The notes beneath the pieces are model-generated. The model searched no databases and had not been told where the DNA came from. It saw only the letters and a list, made by a program, of their open reading frames with translations. A DNA stretch of 25,901 nt from Gemmatimonadota bacterium (GTDB taxonomy: Bacteria > Gemmatimonadota > Gemmatimonadetes > Gemmatimonadales > GWC2-71-9). The translations under genes were made by a program, and so were the position numbers. The stretch is from the NCBI GenBank assembly GCA_003221985.1, contig QHUQ01000003.1:1-25901 (forward strand), in the 5' to 3' direction. This document shows, in pieces, positions 1 to 7,506 of the stretch (its first letter is position 1; each line of letters starts with the position of its first letter).

Positions 1-178
1 CGTCGGAGCCCATGACGCTGACGCGCACGTTGGCATGCGAGAGATCGGGCGAGACCTCGACGCCGGTGACCGTGACGAACCCGATCCGCGGATCGCGCAC
101 GTCGCCGGTGAGGAACACGCCCACGGCGTGGCGGATCATCTCGCTCACGCGCTCGGGACGATGGCTGCGACGCTTCAT
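1..178 (-). CDS. rbfA: Ribosome-binding factor A, N-terminal part (cut by window edge)
   Basis: The first 59 residues of RbfA are visible and the rest lies beyond base 1. RbfA is a small KH-fold protein that binds the 30S subunit and helps mature the 5' end of 16S rRNA. The visible part has the family pattern: a basic start ([11 protein letters not shown]), a helix with SEMIRHAVG, then [18 protein letters not shown], which is the characteristic first beta strands. The ATG at 178 follows a stop codon with one base between (TGA-G-ATG), so translation is probably coupled to the frame upstream. The first 39 bases of the gene are also present as a second copy further upstream because of a 139-bp tandem duplication. 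It is the last visible gene of the rimP-nusA-infB operon, its normal place. Confidence 0.93.
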   Translation of the reverse strand, partial: MKRRSHRPERVSEMIRHAVGVFLTGDVRDPRIGFVTVTGVEVSPDLSHANVRVSVMGSD

Positions 179-416
179 CTCAGAGATAGCTCGTGCTGGT
201 GTCCACGATGCGCGCACCGTCCGCCCCGGCCACCAGCTGGTCCGCCTCGCGCAGCACGCTCTCGGCGTGGCGCCGGTTCTCGCTCACGCGCTCGGGACGA
301 TGGCTGCGACGCTTCATCTCAGAGATAGCTCGTGCTGGTGTCCACGATGCGCGCACCGTCCGCCCCGGCCACCAGCTGGTCCGCCTCGCGCAGCACGCTC
401 TCGGCGTGGCGCCGGT
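139..416. repeat. Perfect 139-bp tandem direct duplication
   Basis: Bases 139-277 and 278-416 are identical over all 139 positions as read by eye. The match stops abruptly on both sides: base 138 differs from 277, and base 278 differs from 417. On the minus strand each unit holds the last 32 codons of ylxP, its stop, and the first 13 codons of rbfA. Perfect identity means either a very recent duplication or an assembly or sequencing artefact. Confidence 0.95.
180..317 (-). other. Chimeric 45-codon frame created by the duplication (RbfA head fused to YlxP tail)
   Basis: Between ylxP and intact rbfA the duplication leaves a second rbfA start (ATG at 317). Reading it gives 13 RbfA residues, one junction residue (Asn), then the last 31 residues of YlxP in the correct frame, ending at a TGA at 182-180. 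It is preceded by TGA-G-ATG and followed by TGA-G-ATG, so both junctions repeat the native ylxP/rbfA coupling signal. It has no complete domain and probably no function of its own. It may be translated in passing and so preserve translational coupling to rbfA. Confidence 0.6.
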
Positions 417-600
417 CGGTGCTCACCACCGCGGCCGTCAGCTCGGTGCGCTGCCACAGGTCCTGATGCCCCGTCTCCGCGACCGACACGTTGAAGCGGT
501 TGTGCATCCGATCCTTCAGGCTCTTCACGATCGTGCGCTTGTCCTTGAGCGACTGACACGCGGGCAGGTGCAGCTCCCACACCATCACGCCCACGATCAC
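319..600 (-). CDS. ylxP: YlxP/DUF503 family protein
   Basis: A 93-residue protein of the DUF503 (YlxP) family, usually found between infB and rbfA and proposed to help ribosome assembly; its biochemical role is not settled. The N-terminus ([20 protein letters not shown]) and the following KRTIVKSLKDRMHNRFNVSVAE are typical of the family, as is the length. The start is GTG at 600, and its first bases form GTGA with the infB stop, a 4-base overlap implying coupled translation. The C-terminal 32 codons lie in the duplicated 139-bp unit. The copy assigned here is the one continuous with the N-terminus; the other tail copy belongs to the chimeric frame downstream. Confidence 0.9.
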   Translation of the reverse strand: MIVGVMVWELHLPACQSLKDKRTIVKSLKDRMHNRFNVSVAETGHQDLWQRTELTAAVVSTDRRHAESVLREADQLVAGADGARIVDTSTSYL

Positions 601-3272
601 GACTCAGCCGCGCTCAGCGAGCGCGCGACCTCCTCGATACGGTACGACTCGATGAGGTCGCCCACTTTCACGTCGTTGAAATTCTCGATGCCGATGCCGC
701 ACTCGAAGCCTTCGCGGACCTCGCGGACGTCATCCTTGAACCGTTTCAACGACGCCAACGTCCCGTCGTAGACCTCGACGCCGTTGCGGATGACGCGCAC
801 CCGCCCGGTGCGCGGAATCACGCCGCTGCGCACGAAGCAGCCGGCGATCGTGCCGATCTTGGCGATCTTGAAGATCTGGCGCACTTCGGCCTCCCCCAGC
901 ACCACTTCCTTCTTCTCGGGCGCGAGCAGGCCTTCCATCGCCAGCTTCACCTCTTCGACCGCCTCGTAGATGATGCGGTAGGTACGGATCTCGACCCGCT
1001 CGCGGTCGGCCGCCGCGCGCGCATTGGAGTCTGGGCGCACGTGGAAGCCCACGATGATCGCGCCCGACGCCCGTGCGAGCAGTACGTCCGACTCGGTGAT
1101 GGCGCCGACGCCGCGGTGCACGACTTCGACCTTCACCTCCGCCGTCGAGAGCTGCGCCAGCGCGTCGGCGAGCGCCTCGGCGGGGCCGCCCTGGTCGGCC
1201 TTGATGATGATGCGCAGCGTGGCGACGCCGCCCGCCGCGGCTTCCGCCATGAAGTCTTCGAGCGTCTTGACCCGGCCGGAGCGGCGATGCTGCGCCTCGC
1301 GCTCGAGCCGTTGGCGCTTCTGCGCGATGTCTCGCGCCGCCGCGGCGTCGTCCATCGCGAGGAAGCTGTCGCCCGCCTCGGGCACGCCCTCGAAGCCGAG
1401 GATCTGCACCGGCGTGGAGGGGCCGACTTCGGTCTCGGTGCCGCCACGCTCGTCGTACATCGCGCGGACACGACCCGAGTACTGGCCGCAGATGAAATCG
1501 TCGCCCACGCGCAGCGTGCCGGTCTGGACGAGAATCGTGGCGAGCGCGCCTTTACCGGGATCGAGCTGCGCTTCGAGCACTGTGCCCTGCGCCTTGCGCT
1601 CGGGATTGGCCTTCAGGTCGAGCAGCTCGGCCTGCAGCAGAATCTGGTCGAGCAGCGCGTCGACGTTGGTGCCCTTCTTGGCGGAGATCGGCGTCATCAA
1701 GGTGGTGCCGCCGAACTCTTCGAGCACGACGCCGTGTGACAACAGGTCCTGTTTGACCTTCTGCACGTTGGCGGTGGGCAGATCGATCTTGTTGATCGCG
1801 ACGACGAGCGGCACGCCGGCGTTCTTGGCGTGCGAGATTGCCTCGATCGTCTGGGGCATGATCGCATCATCGGCTGCGACGACCAGCACGACGATGTCGG
1901 TGACCTGCGCCCCGCGGGCCCGCATCGCGGTGAACGCTTCGTGGCCCGGCGTATCGAGGAACGTGATCTTGCGGCCGTCTTTCAGCGTGACCTGGTAGGC
2001 GCCGATGTGTTGCGTGATGCCGCCGGCCTCGCCGGCGACCACGTTTGCCTTCCGGACGTAGTCGAGCAGCGAGGTTTTGCCGTGGTCGACGTGGCCCATG
2101 ATCGTCACGACCGGCGGCCGCGGCTTCAACGTCTCGTCCGCGTCCTTGACCTGTTCGGTCTGGGTGGTGGCGTACTCCTCTTCCTTGACCGCCTGGAATC
2201 CAAAGGCCGAGGCGATCAGCTCGATCATGTCGAAGTCGAGCCGCTGGTTGATCGTCACCATCTGGCCCAGCTCTTTGAAGGCGAAGGTGACGATCTGCGT
2301 CGGTGGCACCTTGAGCGTGCTCGCCAGCTCGGAGACGGTCACGAACTCCGTCACCCGCACCAGCGTCTTCTCGCGCTCGCGCTCTTCGCGCCGCCGCTCC
2401 TCCTGCACCTCACGGAACGTCGGCCCCTCCTCGCGGCGGTGCACGCCCTTCTTGCCGACCGGCGCCTTCAACGTGGCGAGGGTGCGCGAAATGTTCTGCG
2501 CCACCGCTTCCTGATCGACCAGCGATTTCTTGCCCTTCTTGCGCTTCTTGCCCTTTTCGCGGCGCCGGTCATCGAGCGGCGGCGCGCCCGGGGCGGCCGA
2601 TGCGACGGGCCGCGGTGGCACGCTACTGCTCCCGCTCGGCCCCCCCCCGGATGGCGCGCCACGCGCCACTGGGCGTGGACGCACGGGCGTGGGGATGAAA
2701 GGGCGCGGGGGCGGAGACGACGGCGGCGAAAAAATCGGCGGCGAAGGGGCGGCGGAGGGCGGCGAAGGCGCAAACGTCAAGCTTGCCGCTGGCGCTGCAG
2801 ACTCGGCCGCTTCGGCGGGCGCGAGATCCTTGAACAATGCCGCCGCGCGCTCCTCGAGCGACGCCGCGGCCTTCTCTTCTTCCTGCTCGCGAGCGGCGGT
2901 CTCGAGCGCCAGGCGCGCGATCTCGGCTTGGGCGGCTTCGGCGGCGGCGACCTCGGCGGCCGCGGCATCGGCCGCGGCGACTTCCGCGGCGGTGCGGCGC
3001 CGCCGCTTGGGACGGCTGTCGCCCACGGCCACGGGCTCCGGCGCCGGCTCGACGATCTTGGCCGCGGCGCGGCGCCGCTTCGGCGGCGCGCTCGGCTGCT
3101 TTTGTTTGCGCTTGTCGCGCTCCCAGCGCGCGCGCACCAGCGACACCTGCTCGTCCTTGAGCGGCGTCAGATGACTGCGCACGAAGATGTCCATCTCCTT
3201 GAGCATGCCCATCAGGTGCTCGCTGGAGATCCCGAATTCCGCTGCCAGATCATGAATCCGCGTCGTTGCCAC
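597..3272 (-). CDS. infB: Translation initiation factor IF-2
   Basis: An 891-residue IF-2, the GTPase that brings initiator fMet-tRNA to the 30S subunit and promotes 50S joining. Residues 1-50 form the small IF2_N helical domain. About 55-300 is a low-complexity linker rich in Ala, Pro, Arg and Lys. A second IF2_N-like module is near 305-360. The G domain begins near 385 with P-loop GHVDHGKT (393-400), DTPGHEAF (440-447) and NKID (494-497), followed by domains II-IV with the fMet-tRNA-binding C-terminal barrel. The start is GTG at 3272, with a strong GGAGGA ribosome-binding site seven bases upstream that lies in the end of ylxQ. Length and order fit long-linker bacterial IF-2. The linker has a run of nine Cs on the plus strand near 2640 but the frame is intact. 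Confidence 0.98.
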   Translation of the reverse strand: MATTRIHDLAAEFGISSEHLMGMLKEMDIFVRSHLTPLKDEQVSLVRARWERDKRKQKQPSAPPKRRRAAAKIVEPAPEPVAVGDSRPKRRRRTAAEVAAADAAAAEVAAAEAAQAEIARLALETAAREQEEEKAAASLEERAAALFKDLAPAEAAESAAPAASLTFAPSPPSAAPSPPIFSPPSSPPPRPFIPTPVRPRPVARGAPSGGGPSGSSSVPPRPVASAAPGAPPLDDRRREKGKKRKKGKKSLVDQEAVAQNISRTLATLKAPVGKKGVHRREEGPTFREVQEERRREEREREKTLVRVTEFVTVSELASTLKVPPTQIVTFAFKELGQMVTINQRLDFDMIELIASAFGFQAVKEEEYATTQTEQVKDADETLKPRPPVVTIMGHVDHGKTSLLDYVRKANVVAGEAGGITQHIGAYQVTLKDGRKITFLDTPGHEAFTAMRARGAQVTDIVVLVVAADDAIMPQTIEAISHAKNAGVPLVVAINKIDLPTANVQKVKQDLLSHGVVLEEFGGTTLMTPISAKKGTNVDALLDQILLQAELLDLKANPERKAQGTVLEAQLDPGKGALATILVQTGTLRVGDDFICGQYSGRVRAMYDERGGTETEVGPSTPVQILGFEGVPEAGDSFLAMDDAAAARDIAQKRQRLEREAQHRRSGRVKTLEDFMAEAAAGGVATLRIIIKADQGGPAEALADALAQLSTAEVKVEVVHRGVGAITESDVLLARASGAIIVGFHVRPDSNARAAADRERVEIRTYRIIYEAVEEVKLAMEGLLAPEKKEVVLGEAEVRQIFKIAKIGTIAGCFVRSGVIPRTGRVRVIRNGVEVYDGTLASLKRFKDDVREVREGFECGIGIENFNDVKVGDLIESYRIEEVARSLSAAES

Positions 3273-3274
3273 TC

Positions 3275-3568
3275 TTACTCCTCCATCAGTCCTCGTGCCA
3301 GCGCCCGATCCGAGACTCCGACCGCCTGCACCGGCGGCTTCCCGAGTGCCGTCCCCAACTCCGTTGCCCCTGGTCCGCGTATCACGGGAATGCTCCGTGC
3401 TTCCGCGAGCCGCGTCACCTTCTCCATCGTGCGCTGGCCGGCATCAGCCGCCAGCACGACGCACACCAGCTTGCCGCGCTGCAATCCCGCCCGAACGCCT
3501 GCCACTCCGATCACCACGTTGCCCGCGCGGACACCGAGGCCAAGCAGCCTCGTCAGGCGCGCGCTCAC
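3275..3568 (-). CDS. ylxQ: L7Ae/L30e-family RNA-binding protein (YlxQ)
   Basis: A 97-residue protein of the L7Ae/L30e/S12e fold, corresponding to YlxQ of the nusA-infB operon; such proteins bind kink-turn RNA. The start has LLGLGVRAGNVVIGV, matching the family's first helix and glycine loop. The middle KLVCVVLAADAGQRTMEK and the IPVIR segment with LGTALGK match the later strand and helix. It starts with GTG at 3568, overlapping the nusA stop by four bases (GTGA), and its TAA at 3277-3275 is two bases before infB. In many genomes ylxR (DUF448) lies between nusA and ylxQ; here there is no room for it. Identification is by fold pattern and position. Confidence 0.85.
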   Translation of the reverse strand: MSARLTRLLGLGVRAGNVVIGVAGVRAGLQRGKLVCVVLAADAGQRTMEKVTRLAEARSIPVIRGPGATELGTALGKPPVQAVGVSDRALARGLMEE

Positions 3569-4896
3569 GCCGTGGTCTTGGGAGCTTCTTCCTCCTCGCC
3601 GCCTTCCTCCGTCATCTCGTTCAGGAAGGACATCATCTTTTCCGCGAGGTCGGGCGTCATGCCCGGAATCTGGTCGACTTCTTCACGCTCGAGATCGAGA
3701 ATGTCCTGCAGCGTCTTTTTGCCGGCCTGCTCCAGGACCGCGACGAGCTCGGGCGACAGCCCCTTCATTTCGGTCAGCGCCACCTGCGTTACGGACGACT
3801 GGTCGGCCGGCGGCAGCGGCGCGAACAGCGGCCCTTCCCCGCCCCGCTCCAGCCATTCGCGGCTCGAGTAGAGATCGACCTTCCATCCCGTCAGCTCCGA
3901 TGCGAGGCGGACGTTCTGGCCGTTGCGGCCGATCGCGAGCGACAGCTGATCCTCGTCCACGATCGCCTGGATCGTCTTCGACTCGGGGTCGGAGAAGACG
4001 CGGGCCACGCGCGCGGGCGCGAGCGACAGCTTGGCGAAGCGCTCGGGATCGGACGACCACGGCACGATGTCGATGCGCTCGCCGTTCAGCTCGTTCACGA
4101 CCGCCTGCACGCGCGAGCCTTTCAGCCCCACGCAGGCGCCCACCGGGTCGATGGAGTCATCGCGCGACCAGACCGCGATCTTGGTGCGGCTGCCCGCCTC
4201 CCGCGCGGTGGCGCGGATCTCGACGATCTGCTGCTGGATCTCGGGGACCTCGAGCTTGAACAGCGCCTTCACGAACAGCGGATCGGCGCGCGACAGAATG
4301 AGGCGCGGACCCTTGGGGGTCTCCTCGATGCGCTTCAGCACCGCGCGAATCGTGTCGCCCTGATGGAAGTGCTCGCGGTGGTTCTGGTCGCGGTAGGGGA
4401 TGATCGCTTCGGCTTCGCGGAATTTATTCAGCATGACGACGATCTTGCCGCGCTCGATCTGCTGCACCTCGCCCGAGAGCAGCTCGCCGACCTTGCCGGA
4501 GAACTCCTCGCGGATGCGGGTGCGCTCCCCTTCCCGCACGCGCTGGATGATGCGCTGCTTGGCCGCCTGGACCGCGGTGCGCCCGAACTGCTCGAACGGC
4601 ACTTCTTCTTCGAGCACGTCGCCCGGCGCAAACTCCGGATCCTCGTAGCGCGCCTCCTCCAGCGACACCTGCGTGCCGGGATCCTCCACCGTCTCGACGA
4701 CGGTCTTGAGCACGACGATGCGGATCGAGCCCTTGAGCTCGTCGATCCCGATCTCCGCGCGCACGTTCGGGCCATACCGCTTCACCAGCGCGGCGTGCAG
4801 CCCGTCCTTGAGCAGGTCGATCAGCTCGCTGCGCTCGAGCTGCTTGGTGTTGGTCAGTTCTCGGATTGCCGAAACGACATCGGTCGCGTTTGCCAT
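3565..4896 (-). CDS. nusA: Transcription termination/antitermination factor NusA
   Basis: A 443-residue NusA, which binds RNA polymerase and stimulates pausing and hairpin-dependent termination, or antitermination with partners. The N-terminal RNAP-binding domain spans about 1-130. The S1 domain is near 134-198, KH1 near 230-285 with GLKGSR at 257-262, and KH2 near 300-345 with GRNGQN at 323-328. Residues 375-430 form a helix-hairpin-helix-like tail (KGLSPELVAVLEQAGKKT), followed by an acidic end. The ATG at 4896 has GAGGG about six bases upstream. It lies 24 bases after rimP and overlaps ylxQ. As NusA favours termination at hairpins, the hairpin in the leader of its own operon may be a feedback device. 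Confidence 0.97.
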   Translation of the reverse strand: MANATDVVSAIRELTNTKQLERSELIDLLKDGLHAALVKRYGPNVRAEIGIDELKGSIRIVVLKTVVETVEDPGTQVSLEEARYEDPEFAPGDVLEEEVPFEQFGRTAVQAAKQRIIQRVREGERTRIREEFSGKVGELLSGEVQQIERGKIVVMLNKFREAEAIIPYRDQNHREHFHQGDTIRAVLKRIEETPKGPRLILSRADPLFVKALFKLEVPEIQQQIVEIRATAREAGSRTKIAVWSRDDSIDPVGACVGLKGSRVQAVVNELNGERIDIVPWSSDPERFAKLSLAPARVARVFSDPESKTIQAIVDEDQLSLAIGRNGQNVRLASELTGWKVDLYSSREWLERGGEGPLFAPLPPADQSSVTQVALTEMKGLSPELVAVLEQAGKKTLQDILDLEREEVDQIPGMTPDLAEKMMSFLNEMTEEGGEEEEAPKTTA

Positions 4897-4920
4897 TTAT
4901 TGCCCTCAGTCAATCTGCCA

Positions 4921-5373
4921 TCAGCCGTCTGAATCGCTCGCCAAACGAGCGTCCTTCACCTCGCTCAGCCGGTATTCGCGCTCGTGTCCGCCGTGCGGCT
5001 GGAGTACGACCGTCTCCGCATTCGGAACGGCCACGATTCGCGCGCGGACCCGGCCCATTCCCGCCAGCTTCACATTCACGTCCCGGCCCACGAATCGGGC
5101 CCAATGCCGGTGCCAACGCACGGGCCGCTCGATCCCCGGGCTCGACACCTCCAACACGTAGCGATTGCCCAGGGGACCACCGGCGTCGAGCCACTGCTCC
5201 AGCGCCCGGCTTACCCGGCTGCAGTCTTCGACCGTGACGTTCCGTGGCGGACAGTCAATGCGGACTTGGACGAGCGGCCGGTTCGGCGTACCGCCGATGC
5301 GCAGGTCAGCGAGATCGAATCCCAGCGCCTGCAGCCGGGTCCGAAAGGCCTCGACAAGACTCTCAGTGAGCAT
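4921..5373 (-). CDS. rimP: Ribosome maturation factor RimP
   Basis: A 150-residue RimP, needed for 30S assembly. The N-terminal domain has LVEAFRTRLQALGFDLADL. The diagnostic family motif EVSSPGIERP is at about 75-84, and the C-terminal SH3-like barrel follows (FVGRDVNVKLAG...). It heads the rimP-nusA-ylxQ-infB-ylxP-rbfA operon. The ATG at 5373 is the only start that keeps the complete first helix, yet it has no purine-rich ribosome-binding site: the bases before it are a run of eight Ts and two Cs on the coding strand. Translation may thus rely on the unstructured U-tract, or initiation may be deliberately weak. A promoter and terminator-like hairpin lie directly upstream. Confidence 0.93.
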   Translation of the reverse strand: MLTESLVEAFRTRLQALGFDLADLRIGGTPNRPLVQVRIDCPPRNVTVEDCSRVSRALEQWLDAGGPLGNRYVLEVSSPGIERPVRWHRHWARFVGRDVNVKLAGMGRVRARIVAVPNAETVVLQPHGGHEREYRLSEVKDARLASDSDG

Positions 5374-5375
5374 GG

Positions 5376-5405
5376 AAAAAAAAGCGCGGGCCGAACTTCG
5401 CCCGC
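5376..5405 (-). terminator. Intrinsic-terminator-like hairpin in the rimP-nusA leader (candidate attenuator)
   Basis: Read on the minus strand, GCGGGCGA and UCGGCCCGC flank the tri-loop AGU, giving an 8-bp GC-rich stem with one bulged G (a simple 6-bp stem with an 8-base loop is the alternative). Two bases (GC) then eight Us (5383-5376) follow, and after CC comes the rimP AUG at 5373. On the other strand no T-tract follows, so it acts only leftward. It may end transcripts from murA-pgeF and/or attenuate transcripts from the promoter at 5419-5446. Confidence 0.75.
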
Positions 5406-5418
5406 ATCACGCAGGGGG

Positions 5419-5446
5419 AATGTAGCCGGGGGGCCCCCTATGTCAA
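5419..5446 (-). promoter_or_regulatory. Sigma-70-type promoter for the rimP-nusA-infB operon
   Basis: On the minus strand a perfect -35 TTGACA (5446-5441) is followed by a 16-base spacer and TACATT (5424-5419; four of six matches to TATAAT). The -35 box overlaps the TGA stop of pgeF. The spacer has a G/C palindrome (GGGGGCCCCC). The predicted start is near 5412, leaving a leader of about 39 nt that is mostly the terminator-like hairpin. Confidence 0.7.
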
Positions 5447-6192
5447 CCGAGCGGCCGTCCCAGGTACGCCACCATGCGGCCGTCCCGCCCACGAGAAGCA
5501 CGATGCGAGAAAAACCGGTCGCGCCCCTCCGCGCTGCACCACGGCGAGATGGAGATTTCCTGGATGCCCAGACTGCGCGCCTGCTGGGCCAAGATGTCAC
5601 GCAGGTCGAGTTGCACCGTACCGGACAATCCGAAGCGATCGGCGACTTCAGAACCTACTTCATAACAATTACCGCAAATTCCTACGCCGCAATGCATTAC
5701 AATGTCTGCACCTTTCGCAAAACCGCGCCACTTCAACAGCTCGACGCACTTGGCGAGGATGCCGGCGGCGGTCCCGCGCCACCCGGCGTGGGCCAGCGCG
5801 ATCGCGCCTTTTTGCGGCACGGCAAGGTAGACGGGAATGCAATCGGCGACGGTGATGGTGAGCAACACGCCGCTGTCGCCCGTGGCGTGGCCGTCGCTGC
5901 CGTCGAGAATCAACCACCCCTCCGGCAGCGATTCGTGCCACCGCACTTCGGTTCCGTGCACCTGATGCGACAGCACGATCGCCGGGAACCGCGTGCCGAA
6001 GGCCGCGTGAAAGGCGCGCCAGCGGCCGCTGACCTGCCCCACCGGTTCGTCACTCCAGAGGCCGAGGCTCAGCGGCCGCGTGGTGATGCCGGCGACCAGG
6101 CCGTAGCGCTCGGCCCAGTCGGTGAGCTCGAGACGGGGAACGGCCGCATCGCCGACTGGGACTTCGGCAACCTCAAGTACCGCGTCGCTCAA
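5443..6192 (-). CDS. pgeF: Peptidoglycan editing factor PgeF / YfiH-type multicopper-like oxidase fold
   Basis: A 249-residue YfiH/PgeF family protein. The family has purine nucleoside phosphorylase/adenosine deaminase activity, and E. coli PgeF guards peptidoglycan composition. Family motifs: SHQVHGTEV (His79), [11 protein letters not shown] (Cys118) and [11 protein letters not shown] (His135), the His-Cys-His metal site. I chose TTG at 6192: no ATG or GTG fits, it gives the usual family length, and GGGAG lies six bases upstream. The frame stays open upstream to 6369, but that part runs antisense-like through murA and has no family similarity. The gene overlaps the end of murA by 20 bases, linking it to cell-wall synthesis. 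Its stop codon overlaps the -35 box of the next operon. Confidence 0.9.
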   Translation of the reverse strand: MSDAVLEVAEVPVGDAAVPRLELTDWAERYGLVAGITTRPLSLGLWSDEPVGQVSGRWRAFHAAFGTRFPAIVLSHQVHGTEVRWHESLPEGWLILDGSDGHATGDSGVLLTITVADCIPVYLAVPQKGAIALAHAGWRGTAAGILAKCVELLKWRGFAKGADIVMHCGVGICGNCYEVGSEVADRFGLSGTVQLDLRDILAQQARSLGIQEISISPWCSAEGRDRFFSHRASRGRDGRMVAYLGRPLG

Positions 6193-7453
6193 TCTGCGCT
6201 CCCAGTGCCTGCAGTCGTGTGTCGATGTGTTCGTACCCGCGCTCGATCTGGCCGATGTTCTGAATGACGGAGTCGCCTTGCGCCGCGAGTGCGGCGAGCA
6301 ACATCGCCATGCCGGCGCGGATGTCGGGGCTCTCCACCACCTGTCCCCGCAGCGCCGAGGGCCCGGCAATCACCGCCCGGTGCGGATCGCACAGCACGAT
6401 CCGCGCGCCCATGCCGATCAGTTTATCGACGAAGAAGAGCCGCGATTCGAACAGCTTCTCGAAGACGAGCAGCAACCCCTCGCACTGGGTCGCGACGACG
6501 ATCGCGATCGACATCAGATCGGCGGGGAACGCGGGCCACGGGCCGTCCTCGAGCTTCGGCACGTGACCGCCGAGGTCGGGGCGGATGCGTCGCTCCTGGC
6601 CGGCATCGACGATCAGCCTCGCGCCGTCGAGCCGCGGCCGCACGCCGAGACGCTCGAACGCGAGCAGCGTCGAACGCAGGTCGTCGGCCCGCACGCCGTC
6701 GATCGTGACCTCACCGCCTGTCACCGCGGCGAGCCCGATGAACGACCCAATCTCGATATGATCGGGGCCCACGGTATGCGCTGCGGGCTTGAGCGGCCGG
6801 CCGCCTTCGACCGTGAGCGTATTGCTGCCGATACCGTCGATCGCCGCCCCCAGCGCGACGAGAAAGCGCGCCAGGTCCTGGACGTGTGGCTCCGATGCGG
6901 CGTTGCGCAGGACCGTGGTGCCCGGCGCCCGCACCGCCGCCATGAGCGCATTCTCCGTCCCCGTCACGCTCGGCTCATCGAGGAAGATATCGGCGCTCTT
7001 CAGCTTGCCTTCGAGCTTGTACGCGTCACCGACGCTGATCTCGGCGCCGAGCTGCTCCAACGCGAGAAAGTGGGTGTCGACGCGCCTCCGGCCGATGACG
7101 TCGCCGCCGGGTGGCGGCAATGTGACGCGGCCGAAGCGCGCGAGCATCGGTCCCGCAAGCAGAATCGAGGCGCGGATTTCTTTGCACAGCTGCGGATCGA
7201 GCGGGCGTGGTTCGGCGCCGCCCGTGTCGATCTCCACCGTGTTCGCGCCCTGCCACTGCACCGCCGCGCCGACGTGCTGGAGCAAGGCCAGCAGCGTTTC
7301 GACGTCGCGGATGCGGGGAACGTTGTCGATGCGGCACGGGCCATCGGCGAGGAGTGTAGCCGCGAGAATCGGAAGGGCCGCGTTCTTGTTGCCGGCGGGG
7401 CGGATCGTGCCCGTGAGCGGGCGTCCTCCCGTGACACGGAACGACGGTGGCAT
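6173..7453 (-). CDS. murA: UDP-N-acetylglucosamine 1-carboxyvinyltransferase
   Basis: A 426-residue MurA, catalysing the first committed step of peptidoglycan synthesis, transfer of enolpyruvate from PEP to UDP-GlcNAc. The start has [13 protein letters not shown] with the substrate-binding Lys (Lys23). The active-site loop reads [18 protein letters not shown], aligned with the E. coli GGCTIGARPVDLH loop: the fosfomycin-target Cys is Asp here (codon GAC at 7102-7100, residue 118). That Asp variant is known in naturally fosfomycin-resistant lineages such as mycobacteria. The ATG at 7453 is preceded by GGCGGA four bases upstream and preferred over an in-frame TTG at 7465. It overlaps pgeF and probably forms a two-gene unit with it. 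Both halves of the inside-out alpha/beta barrel are present. Confidence 0.96.
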   Translation of the reverse strand: MPPSFRVTGGRPLTGTIRPAGNKNAALPILAATLLADGPCRIDNVPRIRDVETLLALLQHVGAAVQWQGANTVEIDTGGAEPRPLDPQLCKEIRASILLAGPMLARFGRVTLPPPGGDVIGRRRVDTHFLALEQLGAEISVGDAYKLEGKLKSADIFLDEPSVTGTENALMAAVRAPGTTVLRNAASEPHVQDLARFLVALGAAIDGIGSNTLTVEGGRPLKPAAHTVGPDHIEIGSFIGLAAVTGGEVTIDGVRADDLRSTLLAFERLGVRPRLDGARLIVDAGQERRIRPDLGGHVPKLEDGPWPAFPADLMSIAIVVATQCEGLLLVFEKLFESRLFFVDKLIGMGARIVLCDPHRAVIAGPSALRGQVVESPDIRAGMAMLLAALAAQGDSVIQNIGQIERGYEHIDTRLQALGAQIERRGT

Positions 7454-7463
7454 AGGTCCGCCC

Positions 7464-7493
7464 AAGCTACGAAGCCGCTTGCGGCTGCGTCAA
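7464..7493 (-). promoter_or_regulatory. Weak candidate promoter for murA-pgeF with inverted repeat
   Basis: On the minus strand TTGACG (7493-7488) is followed by 18 bases and TAGCTT (7469-7464), a weak -10. The spacer holds an inverted repeat, AGCCGC-TT-GCGGCT (7473-7486), that could be an operator. The murA ATG is only 11 bases downstream of the -10, so the leader would be nearly absent. The whole divergent gap is just 53 bases. Confidence 0.3.
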
Positions 7494-7494
7494 G

Positions 7495-7506
7495 CGTTCG
7501 CGAACG
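7495..7506. promoter_or_regulatory. Perfect 12-bp palindrome at the divergent murA/transporter junction
   Basis: CGTTCGCGAACG is its own reverse complement and ends immediately before the rightward start codon. Symmetry, size and location between divergent genes fit a repressor operator, but no regulator gene is adjacent. In GC-rich DNA short palindromes of this type also occur by chance. Confidence 0.35.

Noticed and set aside
1830..4259. Very long plus-strand open frame antisense to infB, ylxQ and nusA
   Set aside because: It is low-complexity, rich in Arg/Leu/Asp and crosses three certain genes on the other strand. It results from GC-rich codon bias.
3295..4932. 545-codon plus-strand open frame antisense to nusA
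   Set aside because: No domain, Arg/Leu/Asp/His bias, and fully explained by nusA on the other strand.
5427..5439. GGGGGGCCCCC palindrome considered as an operator
   Set aside because: Falls in the promoter spacer but is simple G/C symmetry; noted in the promoter entry without a function.
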